Shown one piece after another: positions 45,987 to 58,370 of a stretch of DNA of 64,000 nucleotides (position 1 is the stretch's first letter; each line of letters starts with the position of its first letter). The position numbers and the translations under genes were made by a program. Source of the DNA: Culex pipiens pallens (taxonomy: Eukaryota > Arthropoda > Insecta > Diptera > Culicidae); contig NC_068939.1 of the NCBI RefSeq assembly GCF_016801865.2, positions 140,063,821-140,127,820 of the forward strand. Reading direction: 5' to 3'. The notes below the pieces were generated by a model. That model had not been told where the DNA came from, searched no databases, and saw only the letters and a list, made by a program, of their open reading frames with translations.

Positions 45987-45992
45987 TTTATT
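45987..45992 (-). terminator. Candidate Upf1 poly-A signal
   Basis: AATAAA on the minus strand, about 1.25 kb past the Upf1 stop. It is the first strong canonical hexamer I found downstream, so a long 3' UTR is inferred; alternative weaker signals may be used. Confidence 0.35.
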
Positions 45993-47239
45993 GAGAAAAA
46001 GATTGTACCCCATTACAATTTATATGATAACCAAAATGTCTTTTTTGTTTGCAACTTCGTGCCGCCATGCGGCTTGAGTGCAATGAAGTATGTTTGCCTT
46101 TTTAAATAATGTTTTTGCTTGCGTAATATTGTTTTTTTTTTTTGTATTGTTTTCTGACAAATTCCAAATTAGCGGTTCAAGCAAGGTACTTCCTTTTCTC
46201 ATTCTACGTGATTTTTTTTGTTTTTTTTTTTTCTATGCTACTAACATGATGTTTTAATCTGTATTTCAAGATAAGGTTTTTTTTTAATAATTGAAGAAGT
46301 GCCCACAAATCAAAAGCCTGAATTGTGAACCAGATAGTAAAATATAACAATTCGTTGAAAAAGGTTTTGCTTTTTTTTTCTTTTGCTTTCTTACGCTCTT
46401 GTCCAACCGACAGGATTGTGTGTGTGCGTGTGTGGCTACTCAAACTGTTGTTTCCCTAGCTCAACTGAAGCCACAACCCTAAACTTGCTCTTCCTGCCGG
46501 TCGCAGTCGCAATTTACCCGAAAAAGTAGAACAAAATAAAACTTGTTGTGAAACGAGAGTGTGTCCATCTGTGTGTGTGTGTGTGTGTGTGTTTGTGTGC
46601 GGTAGAAACAAAAGGTTTAACAGAACGCGAACACGTGTCTGTCGTTAAAGAGTAAACAAAACTAGTGTTACTGTTCCCTAGAACAGGCCCTCTTCGGCGC
46701 AAACGACATCTCGACACCGCCGCCCCGCCCCTCATCGATTACTTCCGGATCCGGTTTGGCCGGTCGCCAAACAGAGAGCGGGGACAAGAATTCCGGTCAG
46801 GTGTGCGGAGATGGTTTATTCAAAAGCTTCCACGCGCGCGCGCTTCGTCGCTCGCACGCCCTTGCCCGGTGCGCCCGGAGTTTCCCGGTTGATCATCGTC
46901 AGCGCCGGTGGCCAAATCCCTCTGAGCCTGGCGCGCGCGCGCGCGTTCAGCGTTTTTCACGTTTGGTTTCCTTTAACTTCTTTTTTTCCTTTTCCTTTCG
47001 TTTCTCGCTCGCTCTCCTTCTTCTGCTTCTTCCTCGGTATAACTGCGATTGGTTGATGTGGCGCGCGTAGACAATTTTGCTGCTGCTGCTGTTGCTCTCT
47101 TGCTCTCTCTCTCGGTAGTGTTCCGTCGTTACGTTTGTTTGCATTGTTTCCCCGGGGACTCTGCACGGCGGCTTCGTGGCCATCCTGCTGCTGCCGCGCA
47201 TTCATCGAGCGCACGTGTGTCGTGTCGTGTCGTCCTCTA

Positions 47240-50024
47240 TCAGTACGGTTGGGAGAACTGGTTCGGTGGAAGTTCAAACACGAGCCGGTCGGCGCCACTG
47301 CCGACGCCCGATTGGCTGGGGCCGGCGCCAAAGGTGGAGTCCTGCGAAAGGAGCCCGTCCACCTGGGACTGGTACTCGGCCAGGTAGTCCTGGGAAAAGT
47401 CCGGCTGCTGGGACAGACTGAAGCCGGGCTGGGACATGTTTTGGGACATGCCCTGGGTGAGCGAACCGGCGCCGATGGCGTTGTTCTGGCTGGACGGAGG
47501 TCCGATTGGGCGCGGCTTCGGCTTGCTGCCGATCGGTCCGGGTTTGACGCGGCGAGCTTGCTTGGCCGCTTGGACGGCCTGTTGCTGCTGGTAGAAACGC
47601 GGCGGAACGTTCGACAAGTTCATAAACATTCCCACCGGAACCGGCATGTTGTTCATGGCGGCTTGGGCGCGTTCCTGCGAAATGTAGCTGATGGGATCGT
47701 GCGTTCGGGCAAACATGTCCAGCGATGCGTTGCGCGGTCCGTTCACCATGCTTCCGATTGGGCCCGGATTGCCAAACGAACTCCCTCCGAATCCGGAACC
47801 GTGCCCACGCTCAAAGTAGCCGGTCTCCTTGGCATCGACCATGACGGTGTTCATAAAGTGCGAGCCCGGATTCAGCGTGTTTACGATCTTCTTCGGCTTG
47901 GTAAACTGAATCATCGACTCCTTCAGATTGTTCAGCGAACCCTCGACCAGCACTTTTTTGTCCTTGTAAAAGTTTAGCAAATGGTTCCACAGCTGCTGCT
48001 TCGAAAGTACCTTCGGATTACCCACGATGATGATTCCGTACTTGGCACGGGTGAGCGCCACGTTCAACCGCCGAGGGTCGTTCAAAAATCCGATGCCCTG
48101 ATGTTCGTTCGAGCGCACGCACGACATGATGATAATGTCCTTCTCGCGACCCTGGAAAGCATCCACGCTAGCAATCTCAATCTCCTGGTACAGCTTCGAG
48201 TGCAGCGAACCCTGGTACTGCATGTACTGCACCAAATAAGCCCGCTGGCCCTCGTACGGCGTAATGATGCCAATCTGCTCCGGCTTAACCCCAGCCTTCA
48301 AGAACCTCGTCGTGATCTTCTCCACGTTCGACGCTTCGGTACGATTCAAGTAGGACGTTCCCGACCCGGCAATTTCCTCCTGCCCTTGGGTCACCAAGAA
48401 AAACATCGGCGTATCCGGTGACGGCCACGGAAAGTCTACCTTCAGCTTGCGCTCCTCAGCACACACCCCGTTCTGCAGACTGCCTTCGTAGAAAAAGTTC
48501 GACGGAAACTGCGACAACTCCGGGTGCATACGATACTGAACCTCCAGCCGGAACGGACGAATCCCAAGCACCACCAACCGCTCGAACAAACTCTGCGACA
48601 ATCCAGCCTTGGCCGCCTTCTTGCACATCACGACCGGTCCCAGCTGGCAGTGGTCTCCAACCAGAATCAACTGCTTCGCTCCCAGCACCACCGGAACCAT
48701 GCACTCCGGCTCCGTAGACTGCATCGACTCGTCAATCAAAATCGAGCTGAACTTGATGCGCTGAAGCCGCGGATCCCCCGCACCAACACACGTGCAGCAA
48801 ATCACGTCCGCCGCCTCCAGCAACTCCCGCTCCGCTTGCTTCTTCAACATCCGATAGCGCTTCTCGTCCGACGAACTCAACTCCCCAGTTTCATCCTTCA
48901 GCTGCTGCAGCTTCTTCAGATCGCTGTTCTGCTCCATGTTACGGATCTGGTTGTGCAGCGCCAAAAAGCTCACCGGCGAATCGATCGCCTCCCGAGACTT
49001 GGCACAAACTCGCACCACCTTCAGGTTCGTCCGGTGAATCTTCTCCGTCAGCTGATCAACCGCAGTGTTACTCGGGGCGCACACCAGAATCGGCCCCCCA
49101 TTCAACCGCACCAGCTGGTACACGATCGTTGCGGACGTAACCGTCTTGCCCGTTCCCGGCGGACCCTGGATCAAGCTCAGCGGACGCTGCAGCGCGTGCT
49201 TCACGGCGTAAACCTGCGAGCGATTCAAATCCGGCAAATTGGCCGCACTAAAGTGCTTCGGCAGATTATTAATCCGGAACGTCACATCGTCTGACCCGTC
49301 CTGTCTGCCATGTCCCAGCAGCCGCGAGTAGATGTAGTTCGACACGCTGTTGTCGTCCACCGCAAACTTGCGCAGCGCCATCTGCATCCGATCAAACGAC
49401 GTCCCCTTCCAAATAAAATCCACCGCAAAGTTCGAACTGCACTCGACCGGCGCCTGATGGTTGTGCTTCAACTCCAACCCCACATCCTCCCCGTAATTGT
49501 CCGGCACCTTAATCACGTGCCCCACGCAACTCCACGGCTTGTGCAGCTCCCCGTTATACCGCAGCCGCAACTCGTCCCCGTGCATCAGCTTCATATCGCC
49601 ATCGTTCTTCGCCAGCGTAAAGTAAGCAATCGTCTTCTTGTTCAACCCCGTGTCCCACCGGATCTCGATGTTCTCCTGCGTCTGGCTCTCCTTCAAACGC
49701 TTGTCGTAGTCCGCCTCCAGCTTGACCAGCGGCCCAAAAATGTTCTGGTACTGGTACCCGTCCACGTACCGGAACTGCACCGGCGAGTGCTCCTTGTCGA
49801 TGCCGGGCTTCTCCAGGTCCTGGAAGGTCGCGTCCACGTTCTCCTTCCACAGCTCCTCCAGCTTGTTGATCTGGGCGGCCGAAACCTGGCGCGCACGCAG
49901 CTGCTCCTGCTCGGTCGGCACCTTGACCAGCCAGAACAAGAAGCACCGGTCGGCGATCAGCGGCTTCCACTGCTCCTGGTCCCAGTTCATGTCCTTGATG
50001 GAGTTTTGCGCGGCGCACGGTTGT
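47240..50024 (-). CDS. Upf1: Upf1 exon 3 (end of CH domain to stop)
   Basis: A 2785-nt exon beginning after a TTTTACAG acceptor at 50025-50032 in phase 2. It supplies the last base of the split Arg209 codon, residues QPCAAQNS onward, and the whole helicase core, ending FSQPY and TGA at 47242-47240. High GC at third positions contrasts with the AT-rich surroundings. Confidence 0.96.
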
Positions 50025-53000
50025 CTGTAAAATGGTGAAAAAAAAACATTTGTTTTTAACATGATGTGACTTAGGTATGGACTCTTTTCATCTAAAAAAC
50101 GACATTCGAAGATATGAGTTAAATAAATGCAGTGGTAAAGCGCGGTCGACGACCGGCATTATATATAAAAATAAAATGTTTTTATCCCTGATTAAGTAAT
50201 ATTGGCATGGCAGCAGAAGAACCAGTTCAATTTGTGTGTGAATTGTGTCGCACGGTCGATGGCCAACATGGCTCGATCGCGAGCAGCGTAGCCACGCGGT
50301 TATTGTGCATGTTTAATTGTGATTTCGAGGGTCCATTTTGTGAATTTTCCCGGAATCATCGCGGTTGATCCTCATGTTTTTTTTTGGGTTTTTTTTTTAT
50401 TTTGTTCTCTTTTAATTTTCGATAGAACTGAGACGAATATTGTTAAGACAAGCAGGTCGTATTGCTTGATTCAATCCTCCCTACACCATCACTGATGGGA
50501 AGGCACGTCGACGAAGAATTTCTGGAGAATCGCGGTCGAATTAATTATACATTTAAATATTTATATAGCTATCTTTCCGCAGCCGGCTGCCTCAACTGAT
50601 AAACAAAATGCTCATGGTCAGTGGTCACATCACTGCCCGTATCGGGCTAACATTAACTAACATTCCCATCCACTTCCCAGTGACCCTACCACCGGTCGTA
50701 GCCGGCGCTGGTATTGATCAGCATGGGTCCTTTGAAAAGTTGCGAAACCAGGAAAGATATATTTGCCGAAGATTGCCAAGAGATTCAGTTGCTCTGGAGA
50801 ATATAACAGAAATTTAAACATCACCCCTCAAATCTAGAACGTATTCTTTTTTATAGGCTGGTACGGAGCTAGGACGGAATACAAAACTTCGGACAGTGGC
50901 GTTTGTATTCGATATACGAATATTGAATATGAAAAATTGCTGATAAGGGAGCGTTCTTTTATTACGTAAAGCAGAAAATTAAATTTTTGGGCCCCCTTCC
51001 CTTTTCTCGTAAAAAAAATGTCCAAACTAATTTTTAAAAACAAAATTATACAGGCTGACGTTTCTGCAAACACATACAGGCAAACTGCAAAACTGTCAAG
51101 TTTTTTTGTTTGTTTGTCATAGTTGAATACGTCCTTTGAAAATAAAAATAAAATCAAAATTTTGTCAAATTCAAAATGTCCAAAGATTAAAAAATTAAGT
51201 AATGACAAAAAATTAGAGAAATACACAGAATAAAAAAAACAGGAATTTTAAGTTCAAAAATATCAAAATTTGGAAATAAAAAAATACAGTCCAGAAATCG
51301 TCCGCTAATCGAGTCATTTTTTTCTTTATCCTTTTTTTGATTATCAAGCTTAAAAATAACTCCATAAATACCTCGTTAAGTGATTTAAATGAGCCAAAAA
51401 TTGAGGCGAAAAAATATTGAGATAATGCATTTGATGGTAATTTTTAAGACAATCACAAAGTCCCATACAAACCTTATTCATAAGTCCAAAATGTTCAATT
51501 ATTCATATAATTCCAAATATTAATTTGCGGATAACTACCTAACTTGAATTGAATACAAGATTTAAAGTAACCTATCCGAAAGCTAGTCTGATCCCAAATC
51601 CCCGAAATTTAAATTAAAAGCCGAAAATTCTGGTACGTTTCTTTTGAAACCCGTCTGGCTTCCTTTAAAAACAAAAAAAATGGATTAACAATTCATATTT
51701 AACAAGCCATGAATTGAAAAAGAGGCGACAATTTGATTGCCAGAATTCCAGTAGATCCTCGATTCGCAACAATGGTCGATACAATCATAATCCGACAACC
51801 GTTAGTTCAACAGATCAACGAATTTAGTCCGATATCATTTCACTATTGATTGATCGAGACTTTATGGAAATTTTGACAAATCAGAATGGTTTTTAATGCT
51901 ACTTGTATGAAAATCACCGATTCTGATAGAATCACTAAATTCACTATTACTAATTTTGTCTCTAAATAACTGAATGCAAAGCATATGAGCAGTTCTCTAG
52001 GATTTCCGTCATTCGATTTTTTTTGTATTTTCTAATCCGACTGAAACTTTTTTGGTGCCTTCGGTATGCCTAAAGAAGCCATTTTGCATCATTAGTTTGT
52101 CCATATAATTTTCCATACAAATTTCGCAGCTGTCCATACAAAAATGATGTATGAAAATTCAAAAATCTGTATCTTTTGAAGGATTTTTTGATCGATTTGG
52201 TGTCTTCGGCAAAGTTGTAGGTATGGATACGGACTACACTGGAAAAAAATGATACACGGTAAAAAAAATTGGTTATTTTTTTATTTAACTTTTTATCACT
52301 AAAACTTGATTTGCAAAAAAACACTATTTTTATTTTTTTTATTTTTTGATATGTTTTAGAGGACATAAAATGCCAACTTTTCAGAAATTTCCAGGTTGTG
52401 CAAAAAATCATTGACCGAGTTATAAATTTTTTAATCAATACTTATTTTTTCAAAAAATTGAAATATTGGTCGCAAAATTTTTTCAACTTCATTTTTCAAT
52501 GTAAAATCAAATTTGCAATCAAAAAGTACTTTAGTGAAATTTTGATAAAGTGCACCGTTTTCAAGTTAAATCCATATTTAGGTGACTTTTTTGAAAATAG
52601 TCGCAGTTTTTCATTTTTTTAAATTAGTGCACATGTTTGCACACTTTTGAAAAAAATATTTTTGAAAAGCTGAGAAAATTCTCTATATTTTGCTTCTTCG
52701 GACTTTGTTGATACGACCTTTAGTTGCTGAGATATTGAAATGCAAAGGTTTAAAAACAGGAAAATTGATGTTTTCTAAGTCTCACCAAAACAGCCCACCA
52801 TTTTTTAATGTCGATATCTCAGCAACTAATGGTTCGATTTTCAATGTTAATATATGAAACATTTGTGAAATTTTTCGATCTTTTCGAAAACATTATTTTC
52901 AAAATTTTAAAATCAAGACTAACATTTTAAAAGGGTGTAATATTGAATGTTTGGCCCTTTTGAAATGTTAGTCTTGATTTGAAAATTTTGAAAATAATGT

Positions 53001-56000
53001 TTTCAAAAAGATCGGAAAATTTCACAAATGTTTCATATATTAACATTGAAAATCGGACCATTAGTTGCTGAGCTATCGACATTAAAAAATGGTGGGCTGT
53101 TTTGGTGAGACTTAGAAAACATCAATTTTCCTGTTTTTAGACCTTTGCATTTCAATATCTCAGCAACTAAAGGTCGTATCAACAAAGTCCGAAGAAGCAA
53201 AATATAGAGAATTTTCTCAGCTTTTCAAAAATATTTTTTTCCAAAAATGAGCAAACATGTGCACTAATATAAAAAAATGAAAAACTGCGACTATTTTCAA
53301 AAAAGTCACCTAAATATGGATTTAACTTGAAAACGGTGCACTTTATCAAAATTTCAGTGAAGTACTATTTGATTGCAAATTTGATTTTACATCGAAAAAT
53401 GAAGTTGAAAAAATTTTGCGATCAATATTTCGATTTTTTGAAAAAATCAGTAGTGATTAAAAAATTCATAACTCGGTCAATGATTTTTTGCACAACCTGG
53501 AAATTTCTGAAAAGTTGGCATTTTATGTCCTCTAAAACATATCAAAAAATAAAAAAAAATTAAAAATAGTGTTTTTTTGCAAATCAAGTTTTAGTGATAA
53601 AAAGTTAAATAAAAAAATCACCAAATTTTTTTTATCGTGTATCATTTTTTTCCAGTGTAGTCCGTATCCATACCTACAACTTTGCCGAAGACACCAAATC
53701 GTTAAAAAAATTCCTTCAAAAGATACAGATTTTTGAATTTTCATACATCATTTTTGTATGGACAGCTGCGAAATTTGTATGAAAAATTATATGGACAAAC
53801 TAATGATGCCAAATGGGTTCTTTGGGCATACCGAAGGCACCAAAAAAGTTTCAGTCGGATTAAAAAATACAAAAATTAAAATTGAAGAAAAAAGACCGAT
53901 TTCGTGGAGAATTGGTCATATAAAGTTGATATTTATACATAGTTAAAACCCTAAATTCTACAAAAACTTAATTTGTAAAAACCCGCATCCTAGCCTGACA
54001 GCCACATTAAGATAGGGAAAAATCACATATGTAGCGGTTCATTGTACAAATGTGATATTTCCACTATCGGAGAACCTCCTTGTCTCGATGACAGCTTACC
54101 GGCCATTGATTAAGCCCTGAGACTACGCCAAAGTGGGTTCTCGTAGCATGAAGTGATGTCCATGTGTAAAAATGGAATCTTCAGCAATATACTGAAAACT
54201 TCGATTTTAATTCCACATCGGATCAAACCATACTCCTTGCCAAACAAGCATCAAACCTATGATACTCATTATGACAAAGCCCAGGGCATTTTAATAACTA
54301 ATGAGAGCTGATTTATTTGATTCTTGCTTGTTCGAGTGTCAGATGTAGAATGGTGAATAAATGCTTGAATGATTGATGGTTGCTTCGATTGCTTGAATGG
54401 GTTGCTTCGTTAGTCCAGGGTGTGCAACAATTTCAAAAATATATTGTTTAAAGGGTTGTAAAAGGAATAGAATATCTTTTAGTAAAAGTGAAAATAAATA
54501 GAAATGTTCACAAAAATTTTGTTGATGTACTTGGTTTAAGTAAATTTCAAGGAACACTCCAAATTATCCAGCATCATTCAAACACTGCCGCTATTATGTA
54601 CGCTTAAAATGGGTATAGGGGAAATTCTCGTATGTTTGGCAGGTTAAGGACTCGCTCCTAACTCCATCCAATTTGCTGATTTTCACTATTTAAACAACTA
54701 ATTTTGCAAAACTTTTGGTAGAAACATGCTTCCTCACTTCTTATTGAGCTATGTATCACTCGAGTTCAGTTGAAAACGCTTTTAATTAGCTTTAATTGAA
54801 TGTCAAAGTTCTGACCTGCCAACATTAGAGGCACGCTGGAATTAGATGCTGTTCCCCTAGTTCCCCTAAAAAATATATATTAATTGAAAATAAGAAAAAC
54901 CCAAAAAATTTCAAGTTAAAAGTTATAAAAAATCATAAAAAAATATGAAATAAAAGTTCTTAAATTTAAAAATTCTTAAATTCAAAAATTCTAAAATTTT
55001 AATTTAAATTAAAAATCGAAAATAGAATAAATTTAAATTGAAACTTCTAGAATTTTAAAAATTCCATAATTTCAAAATTAAATATTTGAAAATCGAAAAA
55101 AATAGGTTTTATAATCCAGGGCCGAATCACGAAATTTTTATATTGAAAAAAGGGTGTCAAATTAAGTGATACATGAACCCAAGCGCACGCGGAGTTTCAA
55201 AATTTGGTGCAACAATTATTTGGTTAGCACGGTTTTCCAGAAATGATTTTTTTTTGTCTAAAAAATATCATGAATTTCAAGCAAATAATTTATTATCGGT
55301 TGTGAAAACTGAAACAAAGCTCGTGTTTCGCTTGAACCATTTGTTTAAAACAATTGTTCGGCGAACCAGAAGAAACTTGTTTCTACCAGAAAAGTGTTCA
55401 TGGTCAAACAAGAATGAAGGTTCAACAGCAAGTCGAGTTTGCCAGCAAACTCGTCAATTTAAAGGACTTTCTAATACCAAATCAACAATATATGCTAGTT
55501 TGGGTTTTACAATAATTACCAAGATCTCCACCCAACTCACCTGCACAACAGCACCACCACCGAGTCCGCCTTGGCCGGTATGAACCCCAGCACGAACACG
55601 TTCCGCACCCCGCACGAGTAACACTCCAGCACGGTCTCCCCGAGCGGCCCATCACCGTGCAGCGTCACTTCCCGGTGCTTCGCCCGCACCAGGTGGTTCA
55701 CGATGTGCGACCCGGACGTGCTGCCGCGCCCGTTGCAGAACCACTTCTTGCAGATGTTGCACATCACGACCGTACTCGGCTCGTGAATGCCGCAGTAACG
55801 GCACGCGTGCGGCGGCAAGTCCTGCTGCTGGGCACCGAGCGCCCCATCGTCTTCGTCCTCCTCGAACTGCAGCTCGCCGATGGCGGACGTGATGCCGGCA
55901 ATCTTGGACGCCTCCGACCCAAGCCGACGCCCGAACCCGTTGAGCTATGTGCGAACAAGTGGGGAAAGGTTAGAGCTTCTGGAAGAATTCTCTAAGGTTG

Positions 56001-56233
56001 AGTTGTTTTACCTGTCCTCCGATGGCACCGGTTCCGCTCGTACCGACCGCACCCGCTCCTCCCCCGAGGTGGTCCAGCTGCGAGGCCAACGTTTGGCTCT
56101 GGGACGGAATGGTAAAATCCCGGAAGTCAAAGTCCGTGCCCTGCGTGTCGGCCCCGATCAGGTCATTCTCCTCGGTGTCCAGGAAGGTCAGCGTCTGCGA
56201 GCCGACCGCCCCGTCGTACGTGTCCACGCTCAT
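47240..56233 (-). CDS. Upf1: Upf1, ATP-dependent RNA helicase of nonsense-mediated decay
   Basis: Upf1 is the cytoplasmic SF1 helicase that binds stalled terminating ribosomes with Upf2/Upf3 and triggers decay of mRNAs with premature stops. Three coding exons (56233-56012, 55944-55541, 50024-47240) with GT-AG junctions give 3411 nt, or 1136 residues, against about 1120 in vertebrates. Domains: an acidic, SQ-containing N-terminus (1-118); the Cys/His CH domain (about 119-280; C122, C125, C136, C139, C144, H154, H158, H164, C182, C185, C208, C212); domain 1B; then helicase motifs GPPGTGKT (496-503), DESMQ (640-644), GDHCQLGP (665-672), QYRMHP (705-710), VDAFQGREKD (829-838) and VALTRAK (864-870). 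The C-terminus is rich in SQ/TQ sites, the phosphorylation targets of SMG1 in this family. Motif II reads DESM where human has DEST; I believe this is a dipteran trait but did not test it. No break is visible. Confidence 0.97.
50571..50815. repeat. Dispersed-repeat fragment shared with 37.2-37.5 kb
   Basis: Contains TTTCCGCAGCCGGCTGCCT and AACTAACATTCCCATCC, in the same order as at 37261 and 37530 but closer together. Family unknown. Confidence 0.5.
51987..53917. mobile_element. GAGCAGTTCTC fold-back element, copy E, 1.93 kb
   Basis: The most complete copy. Ends GAGCAGTTCTCT and GAGAATTGGTC, flanked by ATAT on both sides (51983-51986, 53918-53921). The arms (51987-52940 and 52960-53917) are near-identical reverse complements meeting at a CATTTTAAAAGGGTGTAATA region, so the transcript of this intron could fold into a hairpin of about 950 bp. 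No coding capacity. Confidence 0.88.
53918..54615. other. Intronic spacer
   Basis: No repeat partner or gene recognised in the window. Confidence 0.4.
54616..54858. mobile_element. Decayed MITE, partner of 2441-2659
   Basis: Starts ATAGGGGAAATTCTCG and ends TGCTGTTCCCCT, short inverted termini. Shares the ordered landmarks listed for 2441-2659. Confidence 0.6.
55541..55944 (-). CDS. Upf1: Upf1 exon 2 (CH zinc-binding domain)
   Basis: A 404-nt exon coding residues 75-208 plus two bases of codon 209. Acceptor AG at 55946-55945, donor at 55540. It carries most zinc ligands of the CH domain (CRYCGIH, CNICKKWFC, SHIVNHL, CYSCGV), which bind Upf2 in known structures. Confidence 0.96.
56012..56233 (-). 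CDS. Upf1: Upf1 exon 1 (start codon)
   Basis: 74 codons from ATG at 56233 to the donor CAG|GTAAAA at 56011. The product starts MSVDTYDGAVGSQTLTFLDT, the conserved N-terminus with SQ/TQ sites. Intron 1 is only 67 bp (55945-56011). Confidence 0.95.
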
Positions 56234-56341
56234 CCCGTTGTTCCGTTCAAACCTTTTCGCTGCTCAAACTTCTTTCTCCTCTTGCTGCTCCTCCTCCTTC
56301 GGATGGTTCCTGCTCCTCGCACGTCGTCAATCGCAGTAGCC

Positions 56342-56459
56342 CTGTGCGCGCAGAGAAAGTTGCAAAATAACACGCATTAGCGGGGAAATTCGACCACTTC
56401 CGCGCCCTCCCCCGCCAGAAGTGGCCACGCCGCACCCGAAACGCACCCCCGGAACCTAC
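56342..56459 (-). other. Upf1: Candidate 5' UTR intron of Upf1
   Basis: On the minus strand CTGAG|GTAGGT at 56460/56459 is a good donor and TCTGCGCGCACAG|GG at 56342/56341 a fair acceptor with an upstream pyrimidine-bearing tract. Transcript evidence would be needed; the coding sequence does not depend on it. Confidence 0.35.
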
Positions 56460-56969
56460 CTCAGGTGTAGTGCAGCTCGCAAAATAGGAAAATAGCCTTT
56501 TTTCCGCAGCAGCACATTTGAAACGACGACGGAGGGAAAAAAACGCGATGTGTGTTTTGCGTGTGCGAGCTCTGACGAGTGATGTGAGATGTCTTCTCGC
56601 GCTTTTGTCAGCCCAAAAGTCACTGTCACTGACGTTTCCCGCCGCCCCTCGCCCTCTTTGTTTGCCAACTTTTACCCAGTTGGGTAGAAATTTTGCACAT
56701 CGGGCCGACGCGACAGCGTCGCTGTTTAAAGTTTTGTCAGGTGTCGGGTTGATCAATCTGAGCGGGAGTCCAAGGTGATGAAATTTGACAGTTTCGTTAA
56801 AATCGGCGTGCTTCACGTGCTTTCGTAGTTCCAATCCGCCTCAAACTGGCAACCCTTCCCCACTTTTGTCAAAAAATTTGTTTCATTTCGCAGAATGGTC
56901 ATTTCGCCGAAAGTTTTTTTTTGCTTCAAAAATCACAACTTGTATTTAATTTAAAGTTTAAACTAAATA

Positions 56970-57022
56970 AATACAACCACATACAATTATTGGAATTTTC
57001 AATAATTGTATGTGGTTGTATT
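56970..57022. repeat. Perfect 23-bp hairpin
   Basis: AATACAACCACATACAATTA and three more bases pair perfectly with the mirrored 23 bases after a 7-nt loop GAATTTT. It lies 0.74 kb upstream of Upf1 in AT-rich DNA. Confidence 0.85.
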
Positions 57023-57190
57023 ATGTTTCAAAAACTTTTAACAACATTTATTAATCATCAACAAAATTGAGAAATCTATCATTTAAAACTTCTTAAATAA
57101 AAAAAAAACTTAAAATTAGAAGTTCTTAAATTCTAAACTAGAAATAAAAAAAAAATAAAATTATAAAATTATTAAAATACGAAATTATGA

Positions 57191-58370
57191 AATTGGGTCC
57201 TAAAATGAAGCTTAGATTGCTGATATTATTGTTAACAGCGATAAAACTTATTTTTCTGAGTACAATGACCCTTTGAACGACCACAAAGAGTTTAAAATGG
57301 ATTTTTAAATCAATTTTGAAAAATTACCCTCGCGGCCCTTCTTGACAGAAAAGCTCCTACTTGACAGCTCGTTCCAAGGGGACCATAGTTGATCCATGGA
57401 AAAAATGTTGTCTAGTCAAAAAATTGTTTTCCATTAAAATGAAAAAAGGTGATCAGAAATGGCTTTTAATCGTGTTTTTTACCGTTGTACATAAAAATTG
57501 ACATAGGGCTTTAGTACCCAATTGGTTGAAATGGTGCGGAGCCATGATTTTTTGAAAAGTGTGGTTTTTGCAAAAATCGACGCAAATTGCCATTTTTCGG
57601 ACCACCCTAACACGAATCTTGCTGCTTTCGTGGGGAATTGCTGAATATATATGTAGCTATGAGCTTTATTTTAGTGATATGGTTGATGACCCTTTTTTGA
57701 GTCTAGTACCTTCATTGGACCCCATTAGGCTAGTAAAAAGTTTGTTTGAAGTTTAAAAAAAAATATATGAAAAATTGCTCTAGACCCCCCGACGAAAATG
57801 TTGGAGTCCTTTTTCATGGTGCCAAATATCAGGATTGCCGAATTTGTTATGTAAAGTTTTTTCCACGAAGCACACCGTTTACCGTACCCAATTATGGAAT
57901 TATGAAAATTTGAAATTTTGGAATTATGCAAATATGATATTAAAATATAAGAAAATTTTAAAATAAGGCTGGTACAAATGTATTGAAAGTTTTCTCTTAA
58001 GTTCTTATTTTTTTAATTTTTAAACTCCTAAATTCTTAAATTGGGTAGTAAAGCCCTATGCCAATGTTTATGAACAACGGCAAAAAACATGATTAAAAAC
58101 CATTTCTAATCACTTTTTTTCATTTTAATGCAAAAAAAAAATTGACTAGACAACATTTTTTCGATGGATCAACTATGGTCCCCTTGGAACGAGCTGTCAA
58201 GTAGGAACTTTTCTGTCAAGAAGGACCGTGAAGTAAATTTTTAAAAATTGAATTAAAAGTCCATTTTAAATCCTTTGCGGTCGTTCAAAGGGTCATTGTA
58301 CTCAGAAAAATAAGCTTAATCGCTAGGAACAATAATATCACAAACAAAAGCTTAATTTTAGGACCCAATT
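57191..58370. mobile_element. AATTGGGTCC fold-back element, 1.18 kb
   Basis: Left end AATTGGGTCCTAAAATGAAG and right end TTAATTTTAGGACCCAATT are complementary. The arms (57191-57525 and 58037-58370) match through GGGTCATTGTACTCAGAAAA, GGACCATAGTTGATCCATGG-like and CATAGGGCTTTAGTACCCAA. A fragment of another fold-back family (57529-57643) lies between them. Confidence 0.72.
57529..57643. mobile_element. Right-end fragment of the 4697-5737 fold-back family
   Basis: Keeps TGGTTTTTGCAAAAATCGAC, TTTTTCGGACCACCCTAAC and the terminal GTGGGGAATTGCTG, ending before AATA as in the full copy. Confidence 0.7.

Larger units (their letters stand above)
50025..55540 (-). other. Upf1: Upf1 intron 2, 5516 bp
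   Basis: Donor GTGAGT at 55540-55535, acceptor ACAG at 50028-50025. Contents: dispersed-repeat fragments at 50571-50675, a one-ended Harbinger MITE scrap at about 50946, a 1.93 kb palindrome at 51987-53917, and a decayed MITE at 54616-54858. A 136-codon plus-strand frame at 55173-55583 runs into exon 2 and is not a gene. Confidence 0.9.

Noticed and set aside
47135..50038. Plus-strand frames of 146-280 codons opposite Upf1
   Set aside because: Shadows of the GC-rich Upf1 exon; the minus frame has all helicase motifs.
55173..55583. 136-codon plus-strand ORF
   Set aside because: Lies in Upf1 intron 2 and runs antisense into exon 2; no motif.
56247..56834. 195-codon minus-strand frame upstream of the Upf1 start
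   Set aside because: It is in the 5' UTR/promoter region, has no motif and is not in frame with Upf1.
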